This document shows, piece by piece, positions 23,997 to 33,500 of a stretch of 64,000 nt of DNA. Positions within the stretch are counted from its first letter, which is position 1, and every line of letters starts with the position of its first letter. The position numbers and the translations under genes were made by a program. The DNA comes from Streptomyces abikoensis (GTDB taxonomy: Bacteria; Actinomycetota; Actinomycetes; Streptomycetales; Streptomycetaceae): the NCBI RefSeq assembly GCF_014648775.1, contig NZ_BMRT01000001.1, positions 1,542,034 through 1,606,033 on the forward strand, in the 5' to 3' direction. The notes under the pieces are model-generated. The model worked only from the letters and a program-made list of their open reading frames with translations. It searched no databases and was not told the DNA's origin.

Positions 23997-24707
23997 TCAC
24001 GACCAGGCGGCCACGAGGTAGCCCACGCCGTAGGGGGCCTCGTCGTACAGCAGGGCCCCGCTCAGTCCGGCGCCCTCCGCCGCGCCCGCCAGGACCTGCC
24101 AGGGGGCGCGTCCGGCCGCCTGGAGCTCGCGGGCGAGCCCGGGGTCCAGGGCGGCCAGGGCGGCCGTGTCGGCGGCTCCCAGGGCCCGTGCGGCCTCCGC
24201 GTCGAAGGGCTCGGCCCGCTCGTCCAGGTATCCCGGCGCCTTGACCGTGCGGCAGGCGCTGCCGTCGCCCATCACCAGGAGTGCGGTCCGCTGGGGCGTG
24301 GCGGCCAGTTCCCGGCCGGTCGCCAGGCACCGCTCGCTCTCCAGCGCCGCCCCGACGCCCAGGCCCTCCACCGGCGCGGCGGCCCACTTCGTGCGCTCCA
24401 GCAGCCAGGCGGCGACGGCCAGGGACTGCGGGAGGGCGCGCTCACCGGCGGGGTCCCCCGCGCCGAGCCGCACGTCGAGGTCCACTCCCAGGCCGCGGAA
24501 GGACCCGGGGGAGCCCGGCGGGTAGGTGCCGTCACCGGCGTGCGGGGCGGGGCCCACGACGACGAGCCGGTCGGGCCGGGCGGCCGCCAGCACGGCCACC
24601 GCGTCCAGGCAGGCGGCCCGCAGGCCGTCCAGCTCGGACGCGGCCCCGGTGGCCACGTCGGGGACCAGCAGGGGCGGGCAGGGGCATACGGCGGCGGCGA
24701 CGAGCAT
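23997..24707 (-). CDS. Class III extradiol dioxygenase LigB-like protein, probably non-classical
   Basis: 236 residues. The pattern MLVAAAVCPCPPLLVPDVA, then DRLVVVGPAPHAGDGTYPPG, TALLVMGDGSACRT and EAPYGVGYLVAAW matches a streptomycete group labelled class III extradiol dioxygenase subunit B-like. True LigB enzymes bind Fe(II) through two His and a Glu. Here the early His pair is not evident (PCPP instead of SHxP, with one later His in APHAG), so dioxygenase activity is doubtful. No membrane segment is seen. It lies downstream of miaB on the same strand, separated by a hairpin at 24780-24813. Confidence 0.65.
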   Translation of the reverse strand: MLVAAAVCPCPPLLVPDVATGAASELDGLRAACLDAVAVLAAARPDRLVVVGPAPHAGDGTYPPGSPGSFRGLGVDLDVRLGAGDPAGERALPQSLAVAAWLLERTKWAAAPVEGLGVGAALESERCLATGRELAATPQRTALLVMGDGSACRTVKAPGYLDERAEPFDAEAARALGAADTAALAALDPGLARELQAAGRAPWQVLAGAAEGAGLSGALLYDEAPYGVGYLVAAWS

Positions 24708-24779
24708 GGCGGCACCCTAGCAATTCGCGATCAACGCTCGTCGGGCTTCCCCGGACCGTCGTGCGGCCGTTTCCCCGCC

Positions 24780-24813
24780 GGTTCCCGCAGGCCACCTGTG
24801 ACCTGCGGGAACC
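24780..24813 (-). terminator. Hairpin downstream of miaB
   Basis: Perfect 12-bp arms ggttcccgcagg / cctgcgggaacc with a 10-nt loop, beginning 31 nt past the miaB stop codon. It may end or attenuate transcription before the LigB-like gene. Confidence 0.75.
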
Positions 24814-24843
24814 CGTCACGTCCCGCTGTGCCGCCGTGCCCGC

Positions 24844-26340
24844 TCAGTCGCAGCCGCAGCCGGGGCCCGCCGCGGGCGCCGGCGTCGGCGCGGGGGCGCC
24901 GATGCGCGGGATGCCCAGCATCACGCCCTGGGGCTTCTCCGCCGGAGCGGCGTTGCGCTTCTCCCACGCGTCGCCCGCGGGCGTGCGGCGGACGGCCTTC
25001 GCGGGGCCCTCGGCCAGCAGGTGGTGCGGGGCGGCGTAGGTGATCTCGACGGTGACCACGTCGCCGGGGCGCACGTCCTCGTCGGGCTTGGTGAAGTGGA
25101 CCAGGCGGTTGTCGGGGGCGCGGCCGGAGAGGCGCCGGGTGGCGTCGTCCTTGCGGCCTTCGCCCTCGGCGACCATGACCTCCAGGACCCGGCCGACCTG
25201 CTTCTTGTTCTCCTCCCAGGAGATCTCCTCCTGGAGGGCGACCAGACGCTCGTAGCGCGCCTGCACGACCTCCTTGGGGATCTGCCCGTCCATGGTCGCC
25301 GCCGGGGTGCCGGGGCGCTTGGAGTACTGGAAGGTGAAGGCGTTGGCGAAGCGGGCCTCGCGGACGACGTGCATGGTCTGCTCGAAGTCCTCCTCGGTCT
25401 CGCCGGGGAAGCCCACGATGATGTCGGTGGAGATGGCGGCGTCCGGCATGGCGGCGCGCACCTTCTCGATGATGCCCAGGAAGCGCTCCTGGCGGTACGA
25501 GCGGCGCATCGCCTTGAGGACCGTGTCCGAGCCGGACTGCAGCGGCATGTGGAGCTGGTGCATCACGTTCGGCGTCTCGGCCATCGCGGCGATCACGTCG
25601 TCGGTGAAGTCGCGCGGGTGGGGCGAGGTGAAGCGGACGCGCTCCAGGCCCTCGATCTGGCCACAGGCGCGCAGCAGCTTGGAGAACGCCTCGCGGTCGC
25701 CCATGTCGGAGCCGTAGGCGTTGACGTTCTGGCCGAGGAGGGTGATCTCGCTGACGCCCTCGGCGACGAGCGCCTCGACCTCGGCGAGGATGTCGCCCGG
25801 GCGGCGGTCCTTCTCCTTGCCGCGCAGCGCGGGGACGATGCAGAAGGTGCAGGTGTTGTTGCAGCCGACGGAGATGGAGACCCAGGCCGCGTAGGCGCTC
25901 TCACGGCGCGTCGGCAGCGTGGAGGGGAACGCCTCCAGCGACTCGGCGATCTCGACCTGCGCGTCCTCCTGGACGCGGGCGCGCTCCAGCAGCACCGGCA
26001 GCTTGCCGATGTTGTGGGTGCCGAAGACGACATCGACCCAGGGGGCCCGCTTGACGATCGTGTCGCGGTCCTTCTGGGCGAGGCAGCCGCCGACGGCGAT
26101 CTGCATGCCGGGCCGCTTCGTCTTCATCGGTGCCAGGCGGCCGAGATTGCCGTACAGCTTGTTGTCGGCGTTCTCCCGCACCGCGCAGGTGTTGAAGACG
26201 ACGACGTCGGCGTCGCCCTCGGCGGTGCCTTCGGGCGCGCGGACATAGCCCGCTTCCTCCAGGAGGCCGGACAGCCGCTCGGAGTCATGGACGTTCATCT
26301 GGCACCCGTAGGTGCGCACCTCGTATGTCTTCGCACTCAT
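24844..26340 (-). CDS. miaB: tRNA-2-methylthio-N6-dimethylallyladenosine synthase
   Basis: 498 residues. A radical-SAM methylthiotransferase that adds the 2-methylthio group to i6A37 made by MiaA. The N-terminal UPF0004 domain supplies one 4Fe-4S cluster (cysteines in [16 protein letters not shown] and VGGCLAQ). The radical-SAM cluster is Cys160/164/167 in CNNTCTFC, and a C-terminal TRAM domain follows. ATG 26338-26340 ([13 protein letters not shown]) is the only start close to the conserved N-terminus, although its ribosome site is poor. The protein ends in a streptomycete-like Ala/Pro tail closing with GPGCGCD, a Cys-rich end with no known role. Confidence 0.96.
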   Translation of the reverse strand: MSAKTYEVRTYGCQMNVHDSERLSGLLEEAGYVRAPEGTAEGDADVVVFNTCAVRENADNKLYGNLGRLAPMKTKRPGMQIAVGGCLAQKDRDTIVKRAPWVDVVFGTHNIGKLPVLLERARVQEDAQVEIAESLEAFPSTLPTRRESAYAAWVSISVGCNNTCTFCIVPALRGKEKDRRPGDILAEVEALVAEGVSEITLLGQNVNAYGSDMGDREAFSKLLRACGQIEGLERVRFTSPHPRDFTDDVIAAMAETPNVMHQLHMPLQSGSDTVLKAMRRSYRQERFLGIIEKVRAAMPDAAISTDIIVGFPGETEEDFEQTMHVVREARFANAFTFQYSKRPGTPAATMDGQIPKEVVQARYERLVALQEEISWEENKKQVGRVLEVMVAEGEGRKDDATRRLSGRAPDNRLVHFTKPDEDVRPGDVVTVEITYAAPHHLLAEGPAKAVRRTPAGDAWEKRNAAPAEKPQGVMLGIPRIGAPAPTPAPAAGPGCGCD

Positions 26341-26482
26341 CTCAATCGACCAGGGTACGTGGTCCCTCGGACAGCGTGCCCCCACGTTTCCCCGGCACCC
26401 GCGCCCCGTCCCGTGATCTCCGCCCCGAGCCGCCGCCCGCCGAGGCCTGGTCGACGCGGCGGCGGGCTGGCAGGATCCGAGC

Positions 26483-27481
26483 GTGCTTCCCCGATTCGCG
26501 CGCCCCGGCGGGCGCCGTGCCGCGCGGGCGGGCGCGGTGGCGGCCGCCGTGCTCGCCCTGCTGCTGTGGTCGCTGTGGCCGCCCGACCGGGGCCCGGATC
26601 CGGTCGGGGAGATCACGGTCGCGACGGGGGTGCCGACCGGGGTGTACGAGAAGTACGGCGACGTCCTCAAGGAGGACCTGGGCCAGGACCTGCCGGCCCT
26701 GAAGGTACGGCTGCGGCACAGTCAGGGCTCCCTCGACAACCTGCGGCAGCTCGCGAGAGGCGAGGCCGACTTCACGTTCGCCACGGCCGACGCGGTGGCC
26801 ACCTACCGGGACCGCAAGCAGCCGGGTGCCGGACGGTTGCGGGCGTGCGCGCGGCTCTACGACGACTACATGCAGCTGGTCGTGCGCAAGGACTCCCCCG
26901 TGAGGTCCACCCGGGATCTCGCGGGGCTGCGGGTGGGGGTGGGGGCGGACGGGTCGGGGGTGCAGCTGATCGCCCGGCGGCTGCTCCAGGCCGCCCGTGT
27001 CGACTTCGAAAAGGACATCACGCCGGTGCGGGTGGGCATCGACCGGATGCCGGGGCTGCTGGAGAAGGGCGAGCTCGACGCGTTCTTCTGGTCCGGCGGG
27101 CTGTCCACCAACGCCGTCAAGGTCCTGGGAGAGCGGCTGCCGATAAGGCTCGTCCAGCTCGGGGACCTCATCGAGCCCCTCCACCGGATGGGGCGGCAGA
27201 CGCGCTACTACCGGTCGGCGATGATGCCGACGGACGCCTATCCCGAGCTGAACGCCCCCGGCGTCGTCCAGACGATCGCGATCGCGAACCTCCTGGTCAC
27301 CAGGGACGACATCGACGCGGATCTCGCCGAGAGCGTCACCCGCACGGTGATCAAGAGCCGTGACCACATCGGCAGCAAGGTGAACGCCGCGCAGAAAGTG
27401 GACCTCCGCACGGCCATCTTCACCGACCCCCTGGAGCTCCACGCCGGGGCGCGCCGCTATTACCTGTCGGCCAAGCCCTGA
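26483..27481 (+). CDS. TAXI-family TRAP-type solute-binding protein
   Basis: 332 residues. The N-terminal segment [15 protein letters not shown] after a basic start is a signal peptide or anchor. The binding domain reads [20 protein letters not shown] (TAXI proteins have TGxxxGxYY), then [50 protein letters not shown] and [18 protein letters not shown] proteins bind small carboxylates such as glutamate or 2-oxoglutarate for TRAP transporters. No TRAP membrane components are next to it, so it may act as a sensor partner. It is convergent, 28 nt apart, with the kinase gene gluK, whose pathway concerns glutamate; the functional link is inference. Confidence 0.88.
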   Translation: MLPRFARPGGRRAARAGAVAAAVLALLLWSLWPPDRGPDPVGEITVATGVPTGVYEKYGDVLKEDLGQDLPALKVRLRHSQGSLDNLRQLARGEADFTFATADAVATYRDRKQPGAGRLRACARLYDDYMQLVVRKDSPVRSTRDLAGLRVGVGADGSGVQLIARRLLQAARVDFEKDITPVRVGIDRMPGLLEKGELDAFFWSGGLSTNAVKVLGERLPIRLVQLGDLIEPLHRMGRQTRYYRSAMMPTDAYPELNAPGVVQTIAIANLLVTRDDIDADLAESVTRTVIKSRDHIGSKVNAAQKVDLRTAIFTDPLELHAGARRYYLSAKP

Positions 27482-27509
27482 ACCTGTTTCCGGTCGCGAC
27501 GCCGTCGGC

Positions 27510-28916
27510 TCAGCCGCCGTGGCGCGGTACGGCGATCGTCACGCGCAGTCCGGTCGGCCTGTTCGGCTCGTACGAGAGCGTGGCGCCGCCGGCGGCGAGC
27601 AGGGCGCGGGAGATGGACAGCCCGAGGCCGGAACCGGAGACGTTCTGGTGGCGGCTGCTGCGCCAGAAGCGATCGCCGATGCGGGCGAGCTCCTCCTCGG
27701 TGAGGCCCGGGCCGCCGTCGGCCACGGTGATGTCGACCCGGTCGCCGGAGACGGCGACGGTGACCTCGACACGGGCGTTCTCGGGCGTGAACTTGAGCGC
27801 GTTGTCCACGACCGCGTCGAGCGCGCTGGAGAGGGCGACCGGGTCGGCCCAGCCGGTCGCCGCGGACGGTCCCCGGTAGGTGAGGGCGATCTTCTCCCGG
27901 TCGGCGACCGGCGACCAGGCGCCCACCCGGTCGGTGACTATCTCGGCGATGTCGGTGAGCCGGCCGTCGCCGGAGGCGTGCTCGGCCAGGGCGAGGTCCA
28001 GCAGGTCGTCCAGGACGCGGGCCAGTCGCTTGCCCTCGGCGCGCACCGAGCCGACCTCCGCGTGGCCCTCGGGCAGATCGAGAGCCAGCAGATCGATGCG
28101 CAGCAGCAGCGCGGAGAGCGGATTGCGCAGCTGGTGCGAGGCGTCGGCGACGAAGGCGCGCTGCTGTTCCAGGACGTCCTCGACGTTGTCGGCCATCTCG
28201 TTGAAGGAGCGCGCCAGTCTGCGCAGTTCCGGGGGGCCGCTGTCGGCGACGACCCGGGACTTCATCCGGCCGGTGGCGATGTCGTGGGCGGCGACGTCGA
28301 GGGTCCGTACGGGCTTGAGCACCCATCCGGTCAGCCGGAACGCCGCCGCGACCGCCACCAGCATCGCCGCCGTCTCACCGGCCGCGATCAGCAGCCAGTC
28401 GCGCAGGATGAGGGAGCGCAGCCGGCCGGTGGGCGAGTCCGTGACCACGACGGCGACGACGTCGCTGTCGCGGATGACGGGCGAGGCGACGGTGAGCCGG
28501 TCGTGGCGCCAGGGCCAGATCTGTCCGGGATCGCGGCTGCGGCGCCCGGCCAGCGCGTCCTGGAAGGCCGCCCAGCTCTCGCCGCGCCGGGGCAGGACCC
28601 AGCCCGTGGGGGCGACCGTCAGGGGCTTTCCCTCGCGGGAGAAGACGCCGGCGCGGATGCCGTAGAGCTTCTCGTAGCGGGCGAGTTCGTGCTGGAGGCT
28701 GAGCTGCCGATCGCCGCTGTCGCCGCCTTCGGGCGGCTCGGGGGTGCGGTAGCCGACGAACTGGGCGAGGGCGGCGAAGCGGGCGGTGTCGTCGATGCGG
28801 TCGACGACGACCCGCTGCTGGCGCACGGCGGCCATGCCGGCGGCCAGCGGGAGGCCGAGGGTCATCAGGATGCCCGCCATCAGCACGATGAGCAGGGGGA
28901 GGAGTCGGGCGCGCAC
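27510..28916 (-). CDS. gluK: Sensor histidine kinase GluK
   Basis: 468 residues. A first membrane helix (LLPLLIVLMAGILMTLGLPL) is followed by an extracytoplasmic sensor of about 130 residues and a second helix (WLLIAAGETAAMLVAVAAAF). Then come a HAMP segment (GWVLKPVRTLDVAAHDI), the phosphoacceptor in FVADASHQLRNPLSALLL, the N box DNALKFT, G1 VADGGPGL and G2 GSGLGLSIS. The gene follows the response regulator gene by 12 nt and lies divergent from gluABCD. This matches the S. coelicolor GluR-GluK pair reported to sense extracellular glutamate and control the importer and pigmented antibiotics; identification is by synteny plus domain layout. Confidence 0.9.
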   Translation of the reverse strand: MRARLLPLLIVLMAGILMTLGLPLAAGMAAVRQQRVVVDRIDDTARFAALAQFVGYRTPEPPEGGDSGDRQLSLQHELARYEKLYGIRAGVFSREGKPLTVAPTGWVLPRRGESWAAFQDALAGRRSRDPGQIWPWRHDRLTVASPVIRDSDVVAVVVTDSPTGRLRSLILRDWLLIAAGETAAMLVAVAAAFRLTGWVLKPVRTLDVAAHDIATGRMKSRVVADSGPPELRRLARSFNEMADNVEDVLEQQRAFVADASHQLRNPLSALLLRIDLLALDLPEGHAEVGSVRAEGKRLARVLDDLLDLALAEHASGDGRLTDIAEIVTDRVGAWSPVADREKIALTYRGPSAATGWADPVALSSALDAVVDNALKFTPENARVEVTVAVSGDRVDITVADGGPGLTEEELARIGDRFWRSSRHQNVSGSGLGLSISRALLAAGGATLSYEPNRPTGLRVTIAVPRHGG

Positions 28917-28928
28917 GGGTTGCCGCGG

Positions 28929-29639
28929 CTACCGGACCGGAACGACGATCTTGTACCCGACGCCCCGTACGGTCTCGATGAGGGCGGGCATCCGCAATTT
29001 GGCGCGCAGCGAGGCGATGTGCACTTCCAGGGTGCGTCCGGTTCCTTCCCAGCTGGTGCGCCACACCTCGCTGATGATCTGCTCCCTGCGGAAGACCACC
29101 CCGGGGCGCTGGGCGAGCAGGGCCAGCAGGTCGAACTCCTTGCGGGTGAGGGCGACGGCCGAGCCGTCCACGCAGACACGGCGGTTGGGGAGCTCGATGG
29201 TCAGGTCGCCCAGGCTGAGGACGTGCGCGTCGCCCTCGGGGGCGCGCGACCGGCCCGGCGCGCTCTCCTGGTGCGGGATGCGCCGGGCGACGGCGTGGAT
29301 GCGGGCGAGCAGTTCACCGGTGTCGTAGGGCTTGACCACGTAGTCGTCGGCGCCGAGGTTCAGGCCGTGGATCTTCGAGCGGGTGTCGGCCCGGGCGGTC
29401 ACCATGATGACGGGCGTGGTGGTGCGCTTGCGGATCCTGCCGCAGACCTCGAAGCCGTCCTGGTCGGGCAGTCCGAGGTCGAGCAGGACGACGCCGAAGG
29501 GCGACCGGTCGCCCGGCAGCAGGGCCTGGAGGGCCTCCTCACCGCTCCTCGCGTGCGTGACGTCGAAGCCGTGCCGGCCGAGGACGGCCGACAGGGCCGC
29601 GGCGACGTGGTCGTCGTCCTCCACGAGCAGCAGTCTCAT
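28929..29639 (-). CDS. gluR: OmpR-family response regulator GluR
   Basis: 236 residues. The receiver domain reads MRLLLVEDDDHVAAALSAVL, with the phosphoacceptor Asp in VVLLDLGLPDQDG, Thr in VIMVTAR and Lys in YVVKPYDTGEL. The winged-helix DNA-binding domain reads VALTRKEFDLLALLAQRPGV, then EQIISEVW and TLEVHIASLRAKL, ending VRGVGYKIVVPVR. It is upstream of gluK in the same operon and divergent from gluA. The 255-bp space between holds the likely GluR operator. By homology it regulates gluABCD transcription. Confidence 0.92.
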   Translation of the reverse strand: MRLLLVEDDDHVAAALSAVLGRHGFDVTHARSGEEALQALLPGDRSPFGVVLLDLGLPDQDGFEVCGRIRKRTTTPVIMVTARADTRSKIHGLNLGADDYVVKPYDTGELLARIHAVARRIPHQESAPGRSRAPEGDAHVLSLGDLTIELPNRRVCVDGSAVALTRKEFDLLALLAQRPGVVFRREQIISEVWRTSWEGTGRTLEVHIASLRAKLRMPALIETVRGVGYKIVVPVR

Positions 29640-29894
29640 CGGCCCCCTCCGCGCGGTCGGTGCGGTATCACCGCATCCACGCCGATGCGCTCCCGGTACG
29701 TCAAGGGGTTCTGCCCGCGCGAGGGCATCCGTTATCCAGCCGGTACCACGGAGCGAGGCGTTCCGGCGATCTGACGCTGCGTGTCCGGTTGAGTCCGGAT
29801 CGTTATGCTCAATTTCAGCTCAGATGTAATGACGTTGGTCTTCGCCGCTCATTAGGGTCCTCCCCAACCGAGGAGGACGGAGCGAGGAGCGCCG
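29640..29894. promoter_or_regulatory. Divergent promoter region gluR / gluA
   Basis: 255 bp without a gene. Toward gluA there is an AT-richer stretch (gttatgctcaatttcagctc near 29802, then gatgtaatgacg) unusual for this sequence and likely to hold the gluA promoter and the GluR site. A ttgagt at 29789-29794 could be a -35, but no matching -10 is clear. The gluA ribosome site is gaggag before 29895. Confidence 0.5.
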
Positions 29895-30671
29895 ATGAAC
29901 GAGATATCGGTGACCAAGGACGTGGCGCCCGCCGCGGACGCCCTGGTCGTCCTGGACAAGGTCAACAAGCACTTCGGCGCGCTGCACGTGCTCCAGGACA
30001 TCGACTTGACCATCGCGCGCGGCGAAGTGGTGGTCGTCATCGGGCCGTCGGGATCGGGCAAGTCGACCCTGTGCCGCACGATCAACCGGCTGGAGACCAC
30101 GGACTCCGGTTCCATCACCATCGACGGGAAGCCGCTGCCCCAGGAGGGCAGGGAGCTGGCGCGGCTGCGCGCCGACGTGGGCATGGTCTTCCAGTCGTTC
30201 AATCTCTTCGCCCACAAGACCGTGCTGGAGAACGTGACGCTGGGGCAGGTGAAGGTCCGCAGGAAGGACCGGAAGGCGGCCGAGGCCACGGCCCGTTCCC
30301 TGCTCGACCGGGTGGGCGTGGGCGCCCAGGCGGAGAAGTACCCCGCACAGCTCTCCGGTGGCCAGCAGCAGCGTGTGGCGATCGCCCGGGCGCTGGCCAT
30401 GGACCCGAAGGTGATGCTCTTCGACGAGCCGACCTCGGCCCTGGACCCGGAGATGATCAACGAGGTGCTGGAGGTCATGCAGCAGCTCGCCCGGGACGGC
30501 ATGACCATGGTCGTCGTCACCCACGAGATGGGCTTCGCCCGCTCCGCCGCGAACCGCGTCGTCTTCATGGCGGACGGCCGCATCGTCGAGGAGGCGCGGC
30601 CGGACCAGTTCTTCAGCAACCCGCGCAGCGACCGGGCCAAGGACTTCCTGTCGAAGATCCTCCACCACTGA
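29895..30671 (+). CDS. gluA: Glutamate ABC transporter ATP-binding protein
   Basis: 258 residues. Polar amino-acid transporter ATPase with Walker [10 protein letters not shown] near residues 49-57, Q-loop VFQSFNLF, signature [16 protein letters not shown], Walker [15 protein letters not shown] and switch His in [10 protein letters not shown]. It energises glutamate import together with GluB, GluC and GluD encoded next. The family is 240-260 residues, so it is full length; an N-terminal tail of about 20 residues precedes the core. It heads the gluABCD operon and is divergent from gluR-gluK. Confidence 0.95.
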   Translation: MNEISVTKDVAPAADALVVLDKVNKHFGALHVLQDIDLTIARGEVVVVIGPSGSGKSTLCRTINRLETTDSGSITIDGKPLPQEGRELARLRADVGMVFQSFNLFAHKTVLENVTLGQVKVRRKDRKAAEATARSLLDRVGVGAQAEKYPAQLSGGQQQRVAIARALAMDPKVMLFDEPTSALDPEMINEVLEVMQQLARDGMTMVVVTHEMGFARSAANRVVFMADGRIVEEARPDQFFSNPRSDRAKDFLSKILHH

Positions 30672-30760
30672 GCGCCCCTCTCCGCGACGCCCCTTCCCCA
30701 CCGCTCTCCCCCGCCGCTTCACCGCCACCCGAGGTCCCGCAGACGCAAAGGATGTCCTCC

Positions 30761-31684
30761 ATGAAGCTCCGCAACACCGCAGCGGCGGCCGCCGTCGTCA
30801 TCGCGCTGGCCGCCTCCGCCACCGCCTGCGGCAAGTCGGGCAGCCCCGACGACAAGAGCGACAAGTCCAGCGGCGGCGCCTCCGCGGCCGCCGAGCTGCC
30901 GAAGTACCAGGTGAACTCCGCCGCGGACGTCAAGGGCTCGTCGGTCTTCGAGAAGATCAAGGGCAAGACGATCACCATCGGCACCAAGGCGGACCAGCCC
31001 GGTCTCGGCTTCGAGAACCCCGGCACCAAGAAGCGCTCCGGCTTCGACGTGGAGATCGCCCGGATGATCGCGGCCGATCTCGGTTTCGACGAGGAGCACA
31101 TCAAGTTCGTGACGGTCCCCTCCGAGGCGCGGGAGACGCAGATCGCCAGCGGCGGCGTCGACCTGTACGTGGGCACGTACACGATCAACGACGAGCGCAA
31201 GAAGCAGGTCGGCTTCGCCGGCCCGTACTACGTCGCCGGGCAGGACCTGCTGGTGAAGGCCGACAGCTCGATCAAGGGCCCGGACGACCTCAAGGGCAAG
31301 AAGGTCTGCTCGGTGACCGGCTCCACCCCGCTGAAGCGGATCAAGGAGGCCAAGTACGGCGTGGCCGAGGCCAAGGCGCAGCAGGGCTACCAGCTGTGCG
31401 TCCAGGAGCTGGTCAACGGTTCGGTCGACGCGGTCACCACGGACGACTCGATCCTCAAGGGTTACGCGGCCGAGAACAAGGGCGCGCTGAAGGTCGTCGG
31501 CAACCCCTTCTCCAAGGAGCCCTACGGCGTCGGCCTCAAGAAGGACGACACGGCGCTGCGCGAGGCGGTCAACAAGGCCATCGAGGCGCACGAGAAGAAC
31601 GGCGACTGGAAGAAGGCCTACGACGCCACGCTGGGCCGTTCGGGCGTCCCCGCCTCCACCCCGCCCGCGGTCGAGCGCTACTGA
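30761..31684 (+). CDS. gluB: Glutamate-binding lipoprotein of the ABC transporter
   Basis: 307 residues from ATG 30761. The start three codons upstream (30752) overlaps the ribosome site aaagga, which favours the second ATG. The lipoprotein signal ends in SATAC, with Cys23 lipidated. A Ser/Lys/Asp linker precedes a family 3 solute-binding domain: ITIGTKADQPGLGFENPG, GFDVEIARMIAADLG, FVTVPSEARETQIASGGVDL, VGTYTINDERKKQVGFAGPY and CSVTGSTPLKRI. It captures glutamate outside the membrane and delivers it to GluCD. Confidence 0.94.
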   Translation: MKLRNTAAAAAVVIALAASATACGKSGSPDDKSDKSSGGASAAAELPKYQVNSAADVKGSSVFEKIKGKTITIGTKADQPGLGFENPGTKKRSGFDVEIARMIAADLGFDEEHIKFVTVPSEARETQIASGGVDLYVGTYTINDERKKQVGFAGPYYVAGQDLLVKADSSIKGPDDLKGKKVCSVTGSTPLKRIKEAKYGVAEAKAQQGYQLCVQELVNGSVDAVTTDDSILKGYAAENKGALKVVGNPFSKEPYGVGLKKDDTALREAVNKAIEAHEKNGDWKKAYDATLGRSGVPASTPPAVERY

Positions 31685-31732
31685 CCGGCGAGTGGTGCCG
31701 GACGACCGCCTCGCGATACCCGGAGAAGTGAC

Positions 31733-32383
31733 GTGAACGTTCTGTCGGACAACTTCGCGATGTTCCGCGAAGGTTTCATCGGCACCGTGGAACTAACGGT
31801 GCTCAGCGCGCTGCTCGCCCTGGTGCTGGGCACCCTCGTCGCGGCGTTCCGCGTCTCTCCGGTGCCCGCGCTGCGCGCCTTCGGCACCGCGTGGGTGACG
31901 CTGCTGCGCAACACCCCGCTGGTGTTGCTGTTCCTCGCCGTCACGCTGGGGCTGCCGGCGCTGGGGCTGAAGGGCTGGGACTCCTTCTGGCTCGCCGTGC
32001 TCGCCCTGGGCTGCTACACCTCGGCTTTCATCTGTGAGGCCCTCCGGTCGGGGATCAACACCGTGCCGGTGGGCCAGGCGGAGGCCGCCCGGTCGATCGG
32101 GATGACCTTCGGGCAGACGCTGGTCCAGATAGTGCTGCCGCAGGCCGCCCGCACCTCGATACCGCCCATCGGCAGCCTGCTGATCGCCCTGGCCAAGAAC
32201 ACGGCCATCGCCTCGGGCTTCAACGTCACCGAGCTCGGATCGGTGCAGAAGACCCTCAACGCCGCGTCGGGCTACAACATTTACGTGATCTTCCTTTGGA
32301 TCGCGATCTGCTACATCATCATCACCTTCACCATCAGCGGCCTGTTCCGGCTGCTGGAGAACCGACTGGCGGTGGCCCGATGA
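31733..32383 (+). CDS. gluC: Glutamate ABC transporter permease GluC
   Basis: 216 residues from GTG 31733, preceded by cggagaag. Membrane helices include VELTVLSALLALVLGTLVAA, VTLLRNTPLVLLFLAVTLG and a final IYVIFLWIAICYIIITFTIS. The cytoplasmic EAA-type loop SIGMTFGQTLVQIVLPQAAR that docks the ATPase is clear. Family 3 amino-acid permeases have about 210-230 residues, so it is complete. The stop codon overlaps the gluD start (ATGA), giving translational coupling. Confidence 0.94.
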   Translation: MNVLSDNFAMFREGFIGTVELTVLSALLALVLGTLVAAFRVSPVPALRAFGTAWVTLLRNTPLVLLFLAVTLGLPALGLKGWDSFWLAVLALGCYTSAFICEALRSGINTVPVGQAEAARSIGMTFGQTLVQIVLPQAARTSIPPIGSLLIALAKNTAIASGFNVTELGSVQKTLNAASGYNIYVIFLWIAICYIIITFTISGLFRLLENRLAVAR

Positions 32384-33279
32384 GCGGCAGCGTCCTCTAC
32401 GACGTCCCCGGCCCCCGGGGCCGGGCCCGCAACCGCCTCTACGGCGTCCTGTCCACCCTCGCGATCGCCGGTCTGATCGGCTTCGTGATCTACCGGCTGG
32501 ACGCCACCGGGCAGTTCCAGGCCGGGCTGTGGGACGACTACGAGTACACCGAGACCCAGCAGCGGATCGTCGACGGCCTGCTGACCACCCTCAAGACCTT
32601 CGCGATCGCGGCCGTCCTCTCGCTGGTGCTGGGCACGGTGCTGGCCACCGCGCGGCTCTCCGACCACCGGCCGGTGCGCTGGGCGGCCACGGCGGTGGTG
32701 GAGTTCTTCCGGGCCATGCCGCTGCTCATCATGATCTTCCTGCTGTACGCGGCGGTGTTCACCTCCGACCCGATGTGGGCCCTGGTGATCGGGCTGACGC
32801 TGTACAACGGTTCGGTCCAGGCGGAGATCTTCCGCTCCGGGATCAACGCCGTGCCCCGGGGGCAGAGCGAGGCGGCGTACGCGATCGGGCTGCGCAAGAC
32901 GCAGGTGATGACGGCCGTGCTGGTGCCGCAGGCCGTGCGCTCGATGCTGCCGTCGATCATCAGCCAGCTCGTGGTGACCCTCAAGGACACCTCGCTGGGC
33001 TTCATCATCCTCTACGAGGAACTGCTGTTCGTCGGCAAGGCCTTCGCCCAGCAGACCCCGCCCGTGAACGGCGTCTACGCCTTCATCCCGATGGTCATCG
33101 TCTTCGGCTCGATCTACATCCTGCTGTGCCTGGCGCTGTCCTCCGTCGCCACATGGGTCGAACGGCGCACACAGCGCTCCCGTAAGGGGAAGCCGCCGGC
33201 CCTGCCGGCCGCCGGCATCGTGCCGGGCGCCGAGCCCACGGCGGGCGCCTCCGGCGCGGACGGCACCGGAACCGCCTGA
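32380..33279 (+). CDS. gluD: Glutamate ABC transporter permease GluD
   Basis: 299 residues from ATG 32380, overlapping the gluC stop by 4 nt. Helices include VLSTLAIAGLIGFVIYRL, TFAIAAVLSLVLGTVLATA, FRAMPLLIMIFLLYAAVF and PMVIVFGSIYILLCLALSSV. The EAA loop is AIGLRKTQVMTAVLVPQAVR. It forms the transmembrane channel with GluC. The C-terminal tail of about 45 residues is Ala/Pro/Gly-rich and cytoplasmic. It is the last gene of gluABCD, followed by a hairpin. Confidence 0.94.
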   Translation: MSGSVLYDVPGPRGRARNRLYGVLSTLAIAGLIGFVIYRLDATGQFQAGLWDDYEYTETQQRIVDGLLTTLKTFAIAAVLSLVLGTVLATARLSDHRPVRWAATAVVEFFRAMPLLIMIFLLYAAVFTSDPMWALVIGLTLYNGSVQAEIFRSGINAVPRGQSEAAYAIGLRKTQVMTAVLVPQAVRSMLPSIISQLVVTLKDTSLGFIILYEELLFVGKAFAQQTPPVNGVYAFIPMVIVFGSIYILLCLALSSVATWVERRTQRSRKGKPPALPAAGIVPGAEPTAGASGADGTGTA

Positions 33280-33294
33280 ACGGACGGTGGTTGA

Positions 33295-33326
33295 CGCCCC
33301 GTCGGTCGCACCGGACCGGCGGGGCG
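33295..33326 (+). terminator. Terminator after gluD
   Basis: Stem cgccccg/cggggcg extended by cggtc/gaccg with one mismatch, loop gcaccg, 15 nt after the gluD stop codon. Confidence 0.7.
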
Positions 33327-33500
33327 CACGCCTTCGGCGCGCCGTGACGGCGGCTCTGATCACTTGACGCACGCACCGGCAATGGGTTGCATACGTTCTG
33401 TGATCGCGCACCGTTTTCCCCCTGCCAGTCCCCGTACGTCCCGTACGCGCCACGCGTACGGCGAGGTCACCGTCCGTTCCGGGGGCGAGGGGGCCGCGCC

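Noticed and set aside
33364..33393. Possible promoter ttgacg...tgcata before the monooxygenase gene
   Set aside because: The -35-like hexamer is fair but the -10 is weak and the spacing is 18; not strong enough to list.
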